From an uncultured Intestinimonas sp. (GTDB lineage: Bacteria > Bacillota > Clostridia > Oscillospirales > Oscillospiraceae), in assembly GCF_944387245.1 (NCBI RefSeq), contig NZ_CALXEE010000020.1:1-32499 (forward strand): 32,499 bases of DNA, read 5' to 3'. Shown here in pieces: positions 7,769 through 14,299 of this stretch. The translations under genes were made by a program, and so were the position numbers. The first letter of the stretch is position 1. The number at the start of each line of letters is the position of its first letter. The notes below the pieces were generated by a model. The model made no database searches. It was not told the DNA's origin and saw nothing but the letters and a program-made list of their open reading frames with translations.

Positions 7769-9421
7769 TCAGGGCAGGCTGGCACTGGAGCGCTCCTGCG
7801 CGATGTTGAGCACATGGTCGCCGATACGCTCAAAGTCGGTGAGCATCTCAGAGAACAGAATACAGCCCTCATCGGAGCAAATACCTTTGCGCATCCGCTC
7901 CATCTGGTGGCGCCGGAAGCTGGCCGTCATGTCGTCCATCTTCTGCTCCAGGGCGGAAACCTCGCTGAGCCACTCCACCGGATTGGATACCACACCGCTG
8001 AGCTTCTCGATGGCTTTGCGGCTGACAGCCTCCATCTCCCGGATTTCTTCCTTTGCCTCCTCGGAGAAATGGACATCCTTCTCCTTTAGAATCCCGCTGT
8101 AACCACAGATGTTCATGGCGTGGTCACCGATACGCTCAATGTTGCCCGCGATCTTGAAATAGGCGCTTACCGCGGCGGAATCCTGCTCATTGGTCTCGTG
8201 GACGATCACATGGGAGATAAACTGGGAAATTTCCTTGTTGAGGAAGTCAATATATTCTTCCACCGACTCCTCCTTGGCCACCAGGGAGGGGTCACGGTCC
8301 AGTACCGCCCGGAAGGCGGTGGAGACGTTTTCCTTCGCCATGTCCAGCATGCGGTTGAGCTCCTGACGAAGCTGGCTGATATAGATAGCGGACTGACCGA
8401 TGGTACGGTCCTGATTGGCATTGATGGGAGTGAGGTAGGCCAGATGCATTCCCTCGTCCAGATCCTGCTTGCGCTCAGGCAGGATGCGCATAGCCGCCTT
8501 CACCATCCACTTGCCCAGAGGCAGCAGGAGCAGTGTTGTGACAATATTAAAGAGGGTGTGCATGTTGGCAATCTGGGAGGCGGGACTGTTGGGCGTGAGG
8601 CTCTCCACGAAACCCACCAGGGAGATCCCCAGGAGTGGGGTCACCAGGCACAGCGTGGTAAACAGAATGGTTCCAATGATGTTGAACATCAGGTGGATGA
8701 TGGTGGTCCGCTTGGCGTTGCGCCCGGTGCCCACCGAGGCCAGCACAGCGGTGATGCAGGTACCGATATTCTGGCCGAACAGGACATACACCGCACTGCC
8801 CAGTCCGATAACGCCACTGTTGGCCAGCGCCTGGAGGATACCTACAGAAGCGGAGGAGGACTGGATGAGGGCGGTAAAGAGTGCGCCGGCCAGGATACCC
8901 AACACAGGATTGGAGAACTTGGTCATCAGGTCCACAAAAGCGGGCATTTCGCGCAGGGGGACCATGGCTGCGCTCATCATGTCCATGCCGATAAAGAGGA
9001 CACCCAGGCCGCCCAGGATACTGCCATAGTGGTGGATCTGCGGCTTTTTCAAAAATACCATCATAGCCACGCCCAGGAAGGCGAAGAGGGGGGCCAAAGC
9101 GCCTACGTCCAGGGCGATGAGCTGTCCGGTGATGGTGGTGCCGATGTTGGCGCCCATGATGATCCACACCGCCTGGGTGAGGGTCATCATGCCGGAGTTA
9201 ACGAAGCCCACCACCATGACCGTGGTGGCGGAGGAGGACTGGATGACGGCGGTGATTACCGCGCCCACCAGCACGCCCAGCACCCGGTTGGCCGTCAGCT
9301 TTTCCAGGATGCTCTTCATCCGGTTGCCGGCCGCGGCCTCCAGGCCGGAGCTCATCATCTGCATTCCGTGCAGGAACAGCGCCAAGCCGCCCAACAGGCT
9401 CAGAATATTGGCAATACTCAT
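7769..9421 (-). CDS. Na/Pi cotransporter family protein with PhoU-like C-terminus
   Basis: A 550-residue membrane protein of the NptA/YjbB (SLC34-like) family. Two inverted family repeats are visible, each with the signature QSSSA: AVIQSSSATTVMVVGF (about residues 58-73) and ALIQSSSASVGILQAL (about 187-202). Hydrophobic helices fill the first 320 residues. The last 200 residues are polar and helical with repeated ER(I)GDHAMNI / ERIGDHVLNIAQ motifs, the PhoU-like metal/phosphate-regulatory module. It probably moves phosphate with Na+. The ATG at 9421 has AAAAAGGAG upstream. It has its own promoter and a long leader with an internal terminator (see those entries). Confidence 0.92.
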   Translation of the reverse strand: MSIANILSLLGGLALFLHGMQMMSSGLEAAAGNRMKSILEKLTANRVLGVLVGAVITAVIQSSSATTVMVVGFVNSGMMTLTQAVWIIMGANIGTTITGQLIALDVGALAPLFAFLGVAMMVFLKKPQIHHYGSILGGLGVLFIGMDMMSAAMVPLREMPAFVDLMTKFSNPVLGILAGALFTALIQSSSASVGILQALANSGVIGLGSAVYVLFGQNIGTCITAVLASVGTGRNAKRTTIIHLMFNIIGTILFTTLCLVTPLLGISLVGFVESLTPNSPASQIANMHTLFNIVTTLLLLPLGKWMVKAAMRILPERKQDLDEGMHLAYLTPINANQDRTIGQSAIYISQLRQELNRMLDMAKENVSTAFRAVLDRDPSLVAKEESVEEYIDFLNKEISQFISHVIVHETNEQDSAAVSAYFKIAGNIERIGDHAMNICGYSGILKEKDVHFSEEAKEEIREMEAVSRKAIEKLSGVVSNPVEWLSEVSALEQKMDDMTASFRRHQMERMRKGICSDEGCILFSEMLTDFERIGDHVLNIAQERSSASLP

Positions 9422-9515
9422 CGAAATGCTCCTTTTTCTCTTTCTTCTCTCTGAAATCGAATGGTCGGATCAGTTCCCTTGCCATCCGTCTGCAGGCGTT
9501 TCCCCGCATCCGGGC

Positions 9516-9564
9516 AAAAGAAAAAGACATAGCCTGCTTTTCCATTCGAAAAGCAGGTCATGTC
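9516..9564 (-). terminator. Intrinsic terminator inside the Na/Pi cotransporter leader
   Basis: On the minus strand, a 17-position stem (9548-9564 with 9526-9542, nearly perfect, loop GAATG) is followed by TTTTTCTTTT. It lies 95 bases before the start codon of the gene it precedes, so it must be controlled or leaky: an attenuator arrangement. Confidence 0.75.
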
Positions 9565-9674
9565 TCTTCAACAGGCCTGGGGCAACTCCACTTGTGGGTG
9601 AGCACGGTAGCTTTTTCCGCAGCAGCATCGCTCATAGCTCCATGGTCCTTTCTGTCTCAAACACAATCTTTCAC
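9565..9674 (-). promoter_or_regulatory. Structured 5' leader of the Na/Pi gene (candidate riboswitch/attenuator)
   Basis: About 110 nt of transcribed leader lie between the predicted transcription start (near 9674) and the terminator stem. They contain short self-complementary segments such as CCAC-AA-GTGG and GAGC/GCTC pairs. I do not recognise a known riboswitch class; B12, T-box, THF and c-di-AMP signatures were looked for and not seen. A ligand-sensing aptamer is inference from the promoter, leader, terminator and gene layout. Confidence 0.35.
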
Positions 9675-9680
9675 AATTAC

Positions 9681-9709
9681 ATTATACATGCTATTTATGC
9701 CACCGTCAA
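9681..9709 (-). promoter_or_regulatory. Promoter of the Na/Pi cotransporter gene
   Basis: On the minus strand, TTGACG (9704-9709) and TATAAT (9681-9686) are separated by 17 bases, a near-perfect sigma-A promoter. Transcription should begin near 9674. Confidence 0.85.
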
Positions 9710-9726
9710 CGGAATTTTACCCCACT

Positions 9727-10482
9727 TTACCTTTTCTCCACATCGCGCAGAAAGACCGGCCGGTCCGGCTGGGATCTCTGTGGGCAATACCGAAAATGGA
9801 GTCCCTCGAAGGCAGTGATGCCCTCCGGGTCTTCCACGCCGCCCTCTGACAGAAAACGGACCATCTCCCCTCTGGCCATCTTGACATGGACCCCTTTCTC
9901 CACTACCTTTCCGTCGGCACGCAGTTCCCCGAAAACGGGCGTAATCACCCTTGTTCCAGCGGGTAGGTGGGGGATCACTGCCTTACTGTACTCCCCAGAG
10001 GCCAAATCCACCACCACACCGTCGGGCGCCAGAGCTTCGGCCAGCTTGCCTCCCCAGAAAGCATAGAGGTCCTTACAAAACGGGGTCTTCAGCCTGGCCT
10101 GCATCTCCAACCGATAGGGAGTCACTCCGTCAAAGGGGCGGAGCACTCCGTAAAACCCGGAAAGGATGCGCAGGTGCTCCTGCACGTAGGCCAACGCTCC
10201 TTCTGAAAAGACCGCAGGCGCCATATAGCGATACTGAATCCCTTCATAGGCCAGAAGCGCCGGCGTCAACCGCTGGCGCAGGTCCATGGTCTGGAACCGC
10301 TGGTAGTTGAGCTGAGCCAGCTGGTCGTTACAGGCGAGCAGCTTCTTCAGTTCCGTCAAAGAAAGTCCCTTCAGATAGCCCAGCAGCTGCTCTGTCTCCT
10401 CCAGCAGAGCAGGCAGCTCTCTGGGCGGCAGCCCGTCCAGATCTTCATTCATTTTCTTGGCTGGTGAGATGATGATACGCAT
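9727..10482 (-). CDS. yaaA: Peroxide stress protein YaaA (DUF328)
   Basis: A 251-residue member of the YaaA/UPF0246 family, which in E. coli limits free intracellular iron and DNA damage during peroxide stress. Diagnostic features are the N-terminal RIIISPAKKMN, YEGIQYRYM-type central motif, ILSGFYGVLRPFDGVTPYRLEM, DLASGEYSKAV and the basic C-terminal FRYCPQRS region. Start chosen at ATG 10482 (GGGAGGAAG upstream), giving MRIIISPAKK as in the family. It begins only 33 bases after the terminator of the orphan eutL gene and I see no promoter in the gap, so it may depend on read-through. Confidence 0.93.
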   Translation of the reverse strand: MRIIISPAKKMNEDLDGLPPRELPALLEETEQLLGYLKGLSLTELKKLLACNDQLAQLNYQRFQTMDLRQRLTPALLAYEGIQYRYMAPAVFSEGALAYVQEHLRILSGFYGVLRPFDGVTPYRLEMQARLKTPFCKDLYAFWGGKLAEALAPDGVVVDLASGEYSKAVIPHLPAGTRVITPVFGELRADGKVVEKGVHVKMARGEMVRFLSEGGVEDPEGITAFEGLHFRYCPQRSQPDRPVFLRDVEKR

Positions 10483-10514
10483 GGACTTCCTCCCTTTCAA
10501 CATTCGGAACGGAC

Positions 10515-10559
10515 AAAAAACGGCCCGGAGCGGTGATTCTACGCCGTCTCCGGGCCGTT
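10515..10559 (-). terminator. Terminator of the orphan eutL transcript
   Basis: A 12-bp perfect stem (AACGGCCCGGAG, 10519-10530, with 10548-10559), extended inside by CGG/CCG, with a T6 tract on the minus strand. It starts 14 bases after the eutL stop. Confidence 0.92.
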
Positions 10560-10571
10560 GATGGGGCAAAA

Positions 10572-11165
10572 ATCAGTCGATGGGGTTGTCGGCCACGAAC
10601 TCCACAGCGGAGGCGAAGGCGTCACAGGCGGACTTACAGGCGGACTGGCTGCCGGTGAGCAGACCGCCGCCGAAGTTGGTCTCGCTGGGGGGCGCGTACA
10701 GCACGCACAGACGGACGTCGGCGGCCTTCAGAGCGGCATCGACGCCGTACATGGCCTCCAGAGGAGGAGCGATCAGGTAGGCGATAGCCTCGCCCTCCTG
10801 GATGCCGCAGGCCTCGGACAGGTAGGAACCGGTCCGGGAGATGCAGTGGGCGTAGTAGACAATGGTATCGTCCTCGTTGGCGGAGACGAAGTGGCACACG
10901 TTCTCAATCATGTCCACACAGGCGGCCAGGCCGGCCTTGGCCTCAGCGGGGTTGGGGGCGGCCAGGATGCCGATGATCTCACCGGCCAGCTTGGTGTTGG
11001 CGTTGGCAGCGCCGCCGTAGAAGCTCTTGGCGTAGGCCACGCGGCAGTCGGCCTTCTTGGTGGCCTCGTCCAGGGCGGTATAGGTCACATCATCGCAGTC
11101 GGCAGTGACCAGGGCCAGGGACTTCTCGCCGGGCTGCAGGCCCAGCTCCTTGGCCATATCAGGAG
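10572..11165. repeat. 594-bp near-identical repeat, copy 1 (orphan eutL)
   Basis: Aligned with 21434-22027, only two mismatches occur (10624 A versus 21486 G; 10642 G versus 21504 A). Immediately beyond 11165 the two genes show 12 differences in 58 bases. The abrupt boundary suggests recent gene conversion. Confidence 0.93.
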
Positions 11166-11223
11166 ATACGTTTGGGATCAGCTTGGTGGCCAGTACAGTT
11201 GCTTTCACAGGATCTCGTTTCAT
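10573..11223 (-). CDS. eutL: EutL shell protein, orphan second copy
   Basis: A 216-residue trimeric tandem-BMC (BMC-T) shell protein of the ethanolamine microcompartment. Family landmarks: SLALVTADCDDVTYTALDEATK, the AGEIIGILAAPNPAEAKAGL segment, SRTGSYLSEACGI, YLIAPPLEAMYGVDAALK and SETNFGGGLLTGSQSACKSACDAF. The length is the same as enterobacterial EutL. It differs from the operon copy (21435-22085) only at three positions within the first 20 residues (Lys7/Arg, Leu15/Ile, Ser20/Ala) and is otherwise identical in protein. It has its own TTGACA-17-TATAAT promoter and its own terminator, so it is transcribed separately from the main operon. It lies downstream of the adenosylcobalamin riboswitch RNA. 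Confidence 0.95.
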   Translation of the reverse strand: MKRDPVKATVLATKLIPNVSPDMAKELGLQPGEKSLALVTADCDDVTYTALDEATKKADCRVAYAKSFYGGAANANTKLAGEIIGILAAPNPAEAKAGLAACVDMIENVCHFVSANEDDTIVYYAHCISRTGSYLSEACGIQEGEAIAYLIAPPLEAMYGVDAALKAADVRLCVLYAPPSETNFGGGLLTGSQSACKSACDAFASAVEFVADNPID

Positions 11224-11298
11224 GATCCGTCTCCTCCTTCACGGGCAGCACTGCCGCCCGGCCTGCCGCCCAGTTGGCGGCATATCTTATCAGTATTG

Positions 11299-11327
11299 AT
11301 TATATCGGGTCACATCCTTTTTGTCAA
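11299..11327 (-). promoter_or_regulatory. Promoter of the orphan eutL
   Basis: On the minus strand, perfect TTGACA (11322-11327), 17-base spacer and perfect TATAAT (11299-11304). It is downstream of the riboswitch RNA terminator, so the orphan eutL is not under direct cis control of that riboswitch. Confidence 0.92.
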
Positions 11328-11370
11328 CGGAACACCGGCGTTCTGCCGCTTTTTTTGGCTCTTTCCGGTA

Positions 11371-11410
11371 AAAAAGCGGCGGAGTCATCCCTGCATCGGG
11401 ATGGCTCCGC
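11371..11410 (-). terminator. Distal terminator of the riboswitch RNA, with GATGCA loop
   Basis: On the minus strand, a 13-position stem (GCGGAGCCATCCC with GGGATGACTCCGC, 11398-11410 with 11379-11391) closes a GATGCA hexaloop and is followed by CGCTTTTTT. The loop is of the GANGCA type also seen in the eutG and eutA leaders. A second, mirrored repeat (GCCGCTTTTTT at 11345 with AAAAAAGCGGC at 11370) overlaps it. Confidence 0.85.
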
Positions 11411-11433
11411 TCTTCTCCACAGGCGGGTATTTC

Positions 11434-11497
11434 CTGGTATGGCCGGACCCACAGTGGCAGCTATGGGTCCTTGCCCTGCATCAGCTTGCCATACCAG
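11434..11497. repeat. Nested inverted repeat in the riboswitch RNA tail
   Basis: The outer arms CTGGTATGGC (11434-11443) and GCCATACCAG (11488-11497) enclose the inner arms GGACCCA (11445-11451) and TGGGTCC (11464-11470). Both stems are perfect, so any transcript across it will be strongly folded. Confidence 0.7.
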
Positions 11498-11532
11498 TTC
11501 CAAAGGGAGGTGAAGTTGGCCACCTGACACAT
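11461..11532 (-). CDS. Possible 23-residue small ORF in the riboswitch RNA tail
   Basis: ATG at 11532 to TAG at 11461 reads MCQVANFTSLWNWYGKLMQGKDP, with ordinary codons and a plausible amphipathic composition. No SD precedes the ATG, and the end of the frame overlaps the nested inverted repeat, so it may be chance. If translated it would be the only peptide encoded by the riboswitch transcript. I do not recognise it. Confidence 0.15.
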   Translation of the reverse strand: MCQVANFTSLWNWYGKLMQGKDP

Positions 11533-11583
11533 CGCATAAGGAGGAATGGCGGTTCGTCCCGTCCACCCTTTAGCGCCGACAAC

Positions 11584-11617
11584 AAAAAAGCCGTATCCCT
11601 CTTAAAAAGGATACAGC
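11584..11617 (-). terminator. Riboswitch-controlled terminator
   Basis: On the minus strand, GCTGTATCC pairs with GGATACGGC and is followed by TTTTTT (11584-11589). It lies about 70 bases after the aptamer, where the expression platform is expected. The 13 bases GCCGTTGCTGTAT containing its 5' arm also occur inside the aptamer (complement of 11778-11790), so the 3' arm could alternatively pair there. Confidence 0.8.
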
Positions 11618-11685
11618 AACGGCCCACTGGCTTTCGCCGTGGGAACTGCACCCTCCTAAGCGCGAGGAGGTCTCGTGTGCGCCAT

Positions 11686-11845
11686 ACACAGGCAGGTATT
11701 CTGACTTAGGCGTCCAAACGCGCTCCCCGCCTTCCCAGAGCTTTCTCTCCAGTGACCTAATGGGGACCACTTCGCCAATACAGCAACGGCTTTGCGCGGG
11801 ATTCTCACCCGACTTCCCTTTTGAGCTCGTCAAAGCACCTGTGTA
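11686..11845 (-). promoter_or_regulatory. Adenosylcobalamin riboswitch aptamer
   Basis: On the minus strand the RNA begins ACACAGGTGC and ends with the B12-box-like CAGAATACCTGCC followed by TGTGT. P1 forms from ACACAGG and CCTGTGT. The conserved core GGGAA...GGGTGAGAATCCCGCGC is present, as in the cobalamin riboswitch consensus. It senses the cofactor needed by EutBC. It has its own promoter and is followed by a terminator, not directly by a cobalamin transport gene. Confidence 0.93.
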
Positions 11846-11881
11846 CCACTTATGATTCAGTTGTCAGCTTGGCTTATATAT

Positions 11882-11911
11882 ATTATACTGGCCCTCTTGC
11901 CTCCTTGTCAA
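11882..11911 (-). promoter_or_regulatory. Promoter of the riboswitch RNA
   Basis: On the minus strand, perfect TTGACA (11906-11911), 18-base spacer and perfect TATAAT (11882-11887), so the predicted start is near 11875, about 30 bases before the aptamer. It sits just downstream of the eut operon terminator. Confidence 0.9.
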
Positions 11912-11923
11912 GGGGGCACATTC

Positions 11924-11967
11924 AAAAACGAAATGGACCCCGCCGCAGGCACTGCGGCGGGGTCCAT
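11924..11967 (-). terminator. Terminator of the long eut operon
   Basis: A 16-bp perfect stem (ATGGACCCCGCCGCAG, 11933-11948, with 11952-11967) closed by a 3-nt loop, followed on the minus strand by TTTCGTTTTTG. It lies 9 bases after the eutQ stop. Confidence 0.94.
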
Positions 11968-11976
11968 CTGAATTGG

Positions 11977-12414
11977 TTACTGCCAGTCGGCGGGGAAAAC
12001 AGTGTAGGCGTACTTGGCATAGTCGGGGGTGCTGAAGTGGATGTGGCTGCCCTTGGGGATGTAGATCACATCGCCGGCGTCGCCGCCTACCACACGACCG
12101 TCGATCTTGATCTCCAGACGGCCTTCCAGCACGATGTCCCACTCATCGTAGGTCAGGGTCCACTCAAAGTCGGCTCCATCGGAGAGTTCCATGATGCCGC
12201 AGCCCATGCGGGGGGCCTCCTCCAGGGTGGCCACGTCCTTGAGCTTGACATCGTTACGGCCCTCGAAGGGCTCCAGTTTCACGGTGGAGGTCTTGACGCC
12301 GATGACGCCGCTGGGGTCCACCTGCTTCTGGAAGTCGCACTTGCCGGTAGAGCCCGCCGCTTCGGCGATGACCTTTTCTACGATGCTGCGAATGAGTTCT
12401 TCACTTACGTTCAT
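11977..12414 (-). CDS. eutQ: EutQ, short cupin-type ethanolamine utilization protein
   Basis: A 145-residue EutQ homologue. The C-terminal half is the EutQ cupin barrel (TYDEWDIVLEGRLEIKIDGR, then GDVIYIPKGSHIHFSTPDYAKYAYTVFPADW). In Salmonella, EutQ is an acetate kinase needed during anaerobic growth on ethanolamine. The enterobacterial protein is about 230 residues, so this form is much shorter. The first 20 residues (NVSEELIRSIVEKVIAEA) form an amphipathic helix of the kind that targets enzymes to BMC interiors, linked to the cupin by a Gly/Ser/Thr stretch. It is the last gene of the operon. Confidence 0.88.
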   Translation of the reverse strand: MNVSEELIRSIVEKVIAEAAGSTGKCDFQKQVDPSGVIGVKTSTVKLEPFEGRNDVKLKDVATLEEAPRMGCGIMELSDGADFEWTLTYDEWDIVLEGRLEIKIDGRVVGGDAGDVIYIPKGSHIHFSTPDYAKYAYTVFPADWQ

Positions 12415-12443
12415 AGCGATTCCTTACCTTTCCGCGCTGCCAG

Positions 12444-13676
12444 TTAGTCGAACTTCACGTTCTCGATCTTAGACAGCAGCTTGGGCGCCAGGATATTGGC
12501 CACGATGATGGCGGTAACACCAGCCACCAGCTTGCCAACGATCACGGGGAAGATCATGTCGGGGTTGTTGCCGGCAGTGAAGCCCAGGTGGTCGCCGAAC
12601 ACGAAGGCGGCGGACACGGAGAAGGCCACGTTCAGCAGCTTGCCCTTGGGGTTCATCTCGCCCATGATGTTGAACATGGCGATGTTGTTGGCCAGGTTGG
12701 CCACCATACCGGCAGAGCCCTGCTCGTTCATGCCAAGAGCGGCACCGATCTTCTCCAGAGGCTTGCCGAAGGTGCGGGTGATCCACTCCACCATGGGGAA
12801 GGCGCCGATGAGGACGATGGCGATCTGGCCACAGACCAGGAGGCCGCTGTCCAGACCACGGGAGCCGTCGGCGGGGTTCTCGACCATGATGTGGAACACG
12901 GGGAACATGATGCCGGTGATCTGCTCAAAGACAGCGATGGCGGTGAGGGCGGTGATGACGATGGTCACGCCGGTACCGAACACGTTGAAGCCTTTGATCA
13001 TGGGGCCAGGGGCACACCACAGGCCGATGACGATCAGAGCAGCGATGATGATGACGGGGATCAGGTTCTGGATGATGGTGATGATACCCAGGTGATACTC
13101 AGGAGCCAGGGTGTTCATCATCAGGCCACCCACGATGCAGCCGATGGGAATGGTGATCATACCAGCCAGAACACCGGCGCCCAGGTAGCCGCGGTCTTCC
13201 TTCTTGATGATACCCAGAGCCACGGGGATGGTGAACACGATGGTGGGACCCATCATGGTGCCCAGGATCAGGCCGGCAAAGTTACCGATGGCGATGTCAT
13301 CACCGGCCAGCTGCATGGCCAGAGGATAGCCGCCCATGTCGCAGGCCAGCAGGGTGGTGGCGAACATGGCGGGGCTGGCACCGAAGATGCCGTAGATGGG
13401 CTTCAGGATGGGGCCCAGCAGCATGGACAGAACAGGGGCCGCGGCCACGACGCCGGCCATGGACATGGCCAGACCGCCCATAGCGTTGAAGCCGTCTTCA
13501 AACTTCTCACCATAACCGAGCTTGTTGCCGCGGATTTTATCGATGGCGCCAACGAGCATGAAGATCATCATGATAAGCATGATGACGGAGTTGATAGAGA
13601 TACCAGAGATCCATGCGGAGATACTGTCGGTAAATATGCTGGGATCAGCAGCAGCAATCAGTTCACTATAATCCAT
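12444..13676 (-). CDS. eutH: EutH ethanolamine transporter
   Basis: A 410-residue polytopic membrane protein of the EutH family, which mediates ethanolamine uptake, especially where diffusion of the neutral amine is limiting. About ten hydrophobic segments are visible. Family-conserved stretches include KLGYGEKFEDGFNAMGGLA, LLACDMGGYPLA, GTMMGPTIVFTIPVALG and the late NNIAMFNIMGEMNPKGKLLNVAFSVSAAFVFGDHLGF. It sits between the pduT-like gene and eutQ, with normal short spacing, so it is expressed with the compartment genes. Confidence 0.96.
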   Translation of the reverse strand: MDYSELIAAADPSIFTDSISAWISGISINSVIMLIMMIFMLVGAIDKIRGNKLGYGEKFEDGFNAMGGLAMSMAGVVAAAPVLSMLLGPILKPIYGIFGASPAMFATTLLACDMGGYPLAMQLAGDDIAIGNFAGLILGTMMGPTIVFTIPVALGIIKKEDRGYLGAGVLAGMITIPIGCIVGGLMMNTLAPEYHLGIITIIQNLIPVIIIAALIVIGLWCAPGPMIKGFNVFGTGVTIVITALTAIAVFEQITGIMFPVFHIMVENPADGSRGLDSGLLVCGQIAIVLIGAFPMVEWITRTFGKPLEKIGAALGMNEQGSAGMVANLANNIAMFNIMGEMNPKGKLLNVAFSVSAAFVFGDHLGFTAGNNPDMIFPVIVGKLVAGVTAIIVANILAPKLLSKIENVKFD

Positions 13677-13742
13677 AGTTTACTCTCCTTCTCTTCTCAG
13701 AATGGGTCTGCTCCCATTGGGAAGCCTTCTGTCAGCTTCGGC

Positions 13743-14294
13743 TTACAGCAGAGACTGGAACAGTTTGGGGGAAGGACGCGGGATAACGGTGGTGCCCACC
13801 AGGAGCTCCGCTTCCCGCTCTGCGGCCGCCACGGCCGCCCGGACCGCGCCCACGTCGCCGGTGAGGGTCACATAGCCCTTGCCGCCGATGGCGTAGCCGA
13901 TGCGGACTTCAATGAGGGTGATGTTGGCCGCTTTCGCCGCCACGTCAGCGGCAGTGATGGCGGAGGCCACGGAGTAAAACTCCAGGACGCCCACGGCGCC
14001 CGGCTTCTCCACCTGGGTGGTCATGCTGATGGCCTGAATGACCTGAGGATGGACATTGGGGAGGGTCAGCGTGTCCACCACGCACTCGCCGCCCCGCTTG
14101 ATGCCCTCGGCCATGGAGGCCTTTACGTCGCCGGTGTCCCCGGCGATGAGGACCATGTACTTACCCGGACAGACGGTGGAGGATCGGATGAGGTCCACCT
14201 GAGCCGCCTTCACCATGTAGTCGCAGGTCTCGATGCCCCGCGCGATGCTGTTGAGTTCTACCATGCCGATGGCAAGTCTGCTGGCGTTTCCCAT
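13743..14294 (-). CDS. PduT-like tandem-BMC shell protein
   Basis: A 183-residue shell protein with two BMC domains (about residues 5-90 and 97-180), expected to form pseudohexameric trimers. The motif SSTVCPGKY (Cys42) matches the site at which PduT binds a [4Fe-4S] cluster at its trimer axis. The second domain ends VGTTVIPRPSPKLFQSL, the usual BMC tail. Start ATG 14294 was chosen (AAGGAGTG upstream); it follows the pduS-like stop by 5 bases, implying coupled expression with its likely electron partner. Calling it PduT rather than EutM is based on the tandem domains and the CPGKY motif. Confidence 0.9.
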   Translation of the reverse strand: MGNASRLAIGMVELNSIARGIETCDYMVKAAQVDLIRSSTVCPGKYMVLIAGDTGDVKASMAEGIKRGGECVVDTLTLPNVHPQVIQAISMTTQVEKPGAVGVLEFYSVASAITAADVAAKAANITLIEVRIGYAIGGKGYVTLTGDVGAVRAAVAAAEREAELLVGTTVIPRPSPKLFQSLL

Positions 14295-14299
14295 GCTTC

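Larger units (their letters stand above)
11371..11875 (-). ncRNA. Candidate EutX/Rli55-like riboswitch-sRNA
   Basis: A stand-alone minus-strand unit: promoter (11882-11911), adenosylcobalamin aptamer (11686-11845), an early terminator (11584-11617), about 170 further bases with a nested hairpin and a second GATGCA element near 11477-11482, then a final terminator with a GATGCA loop. In Enterococcus and Listeria the equivalent layout makes an sRNA that is truncated when cobalamin binds and otherwise sequesters the ANTAR regulator EutV. The same mechanism here is inference from the layout and from eutV/eutW in the same locus. Confidence 0.5.

Noticed and set aside
9565-9674. T-box or cobalamin riboswitch in the Na/Pi leader.
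   Set aside because: Neither the T-box GGTGGNACCGCG-type sequence nor the B12 box is present.
11324-11566. An 80-codon minus-strand frame in the riboswitch RNA tail.
   Set aside because: No SD and no protein-like features; it runs through the final terminator hairpin. The shorter 23-residue frame is more protein-like but also doubtful.
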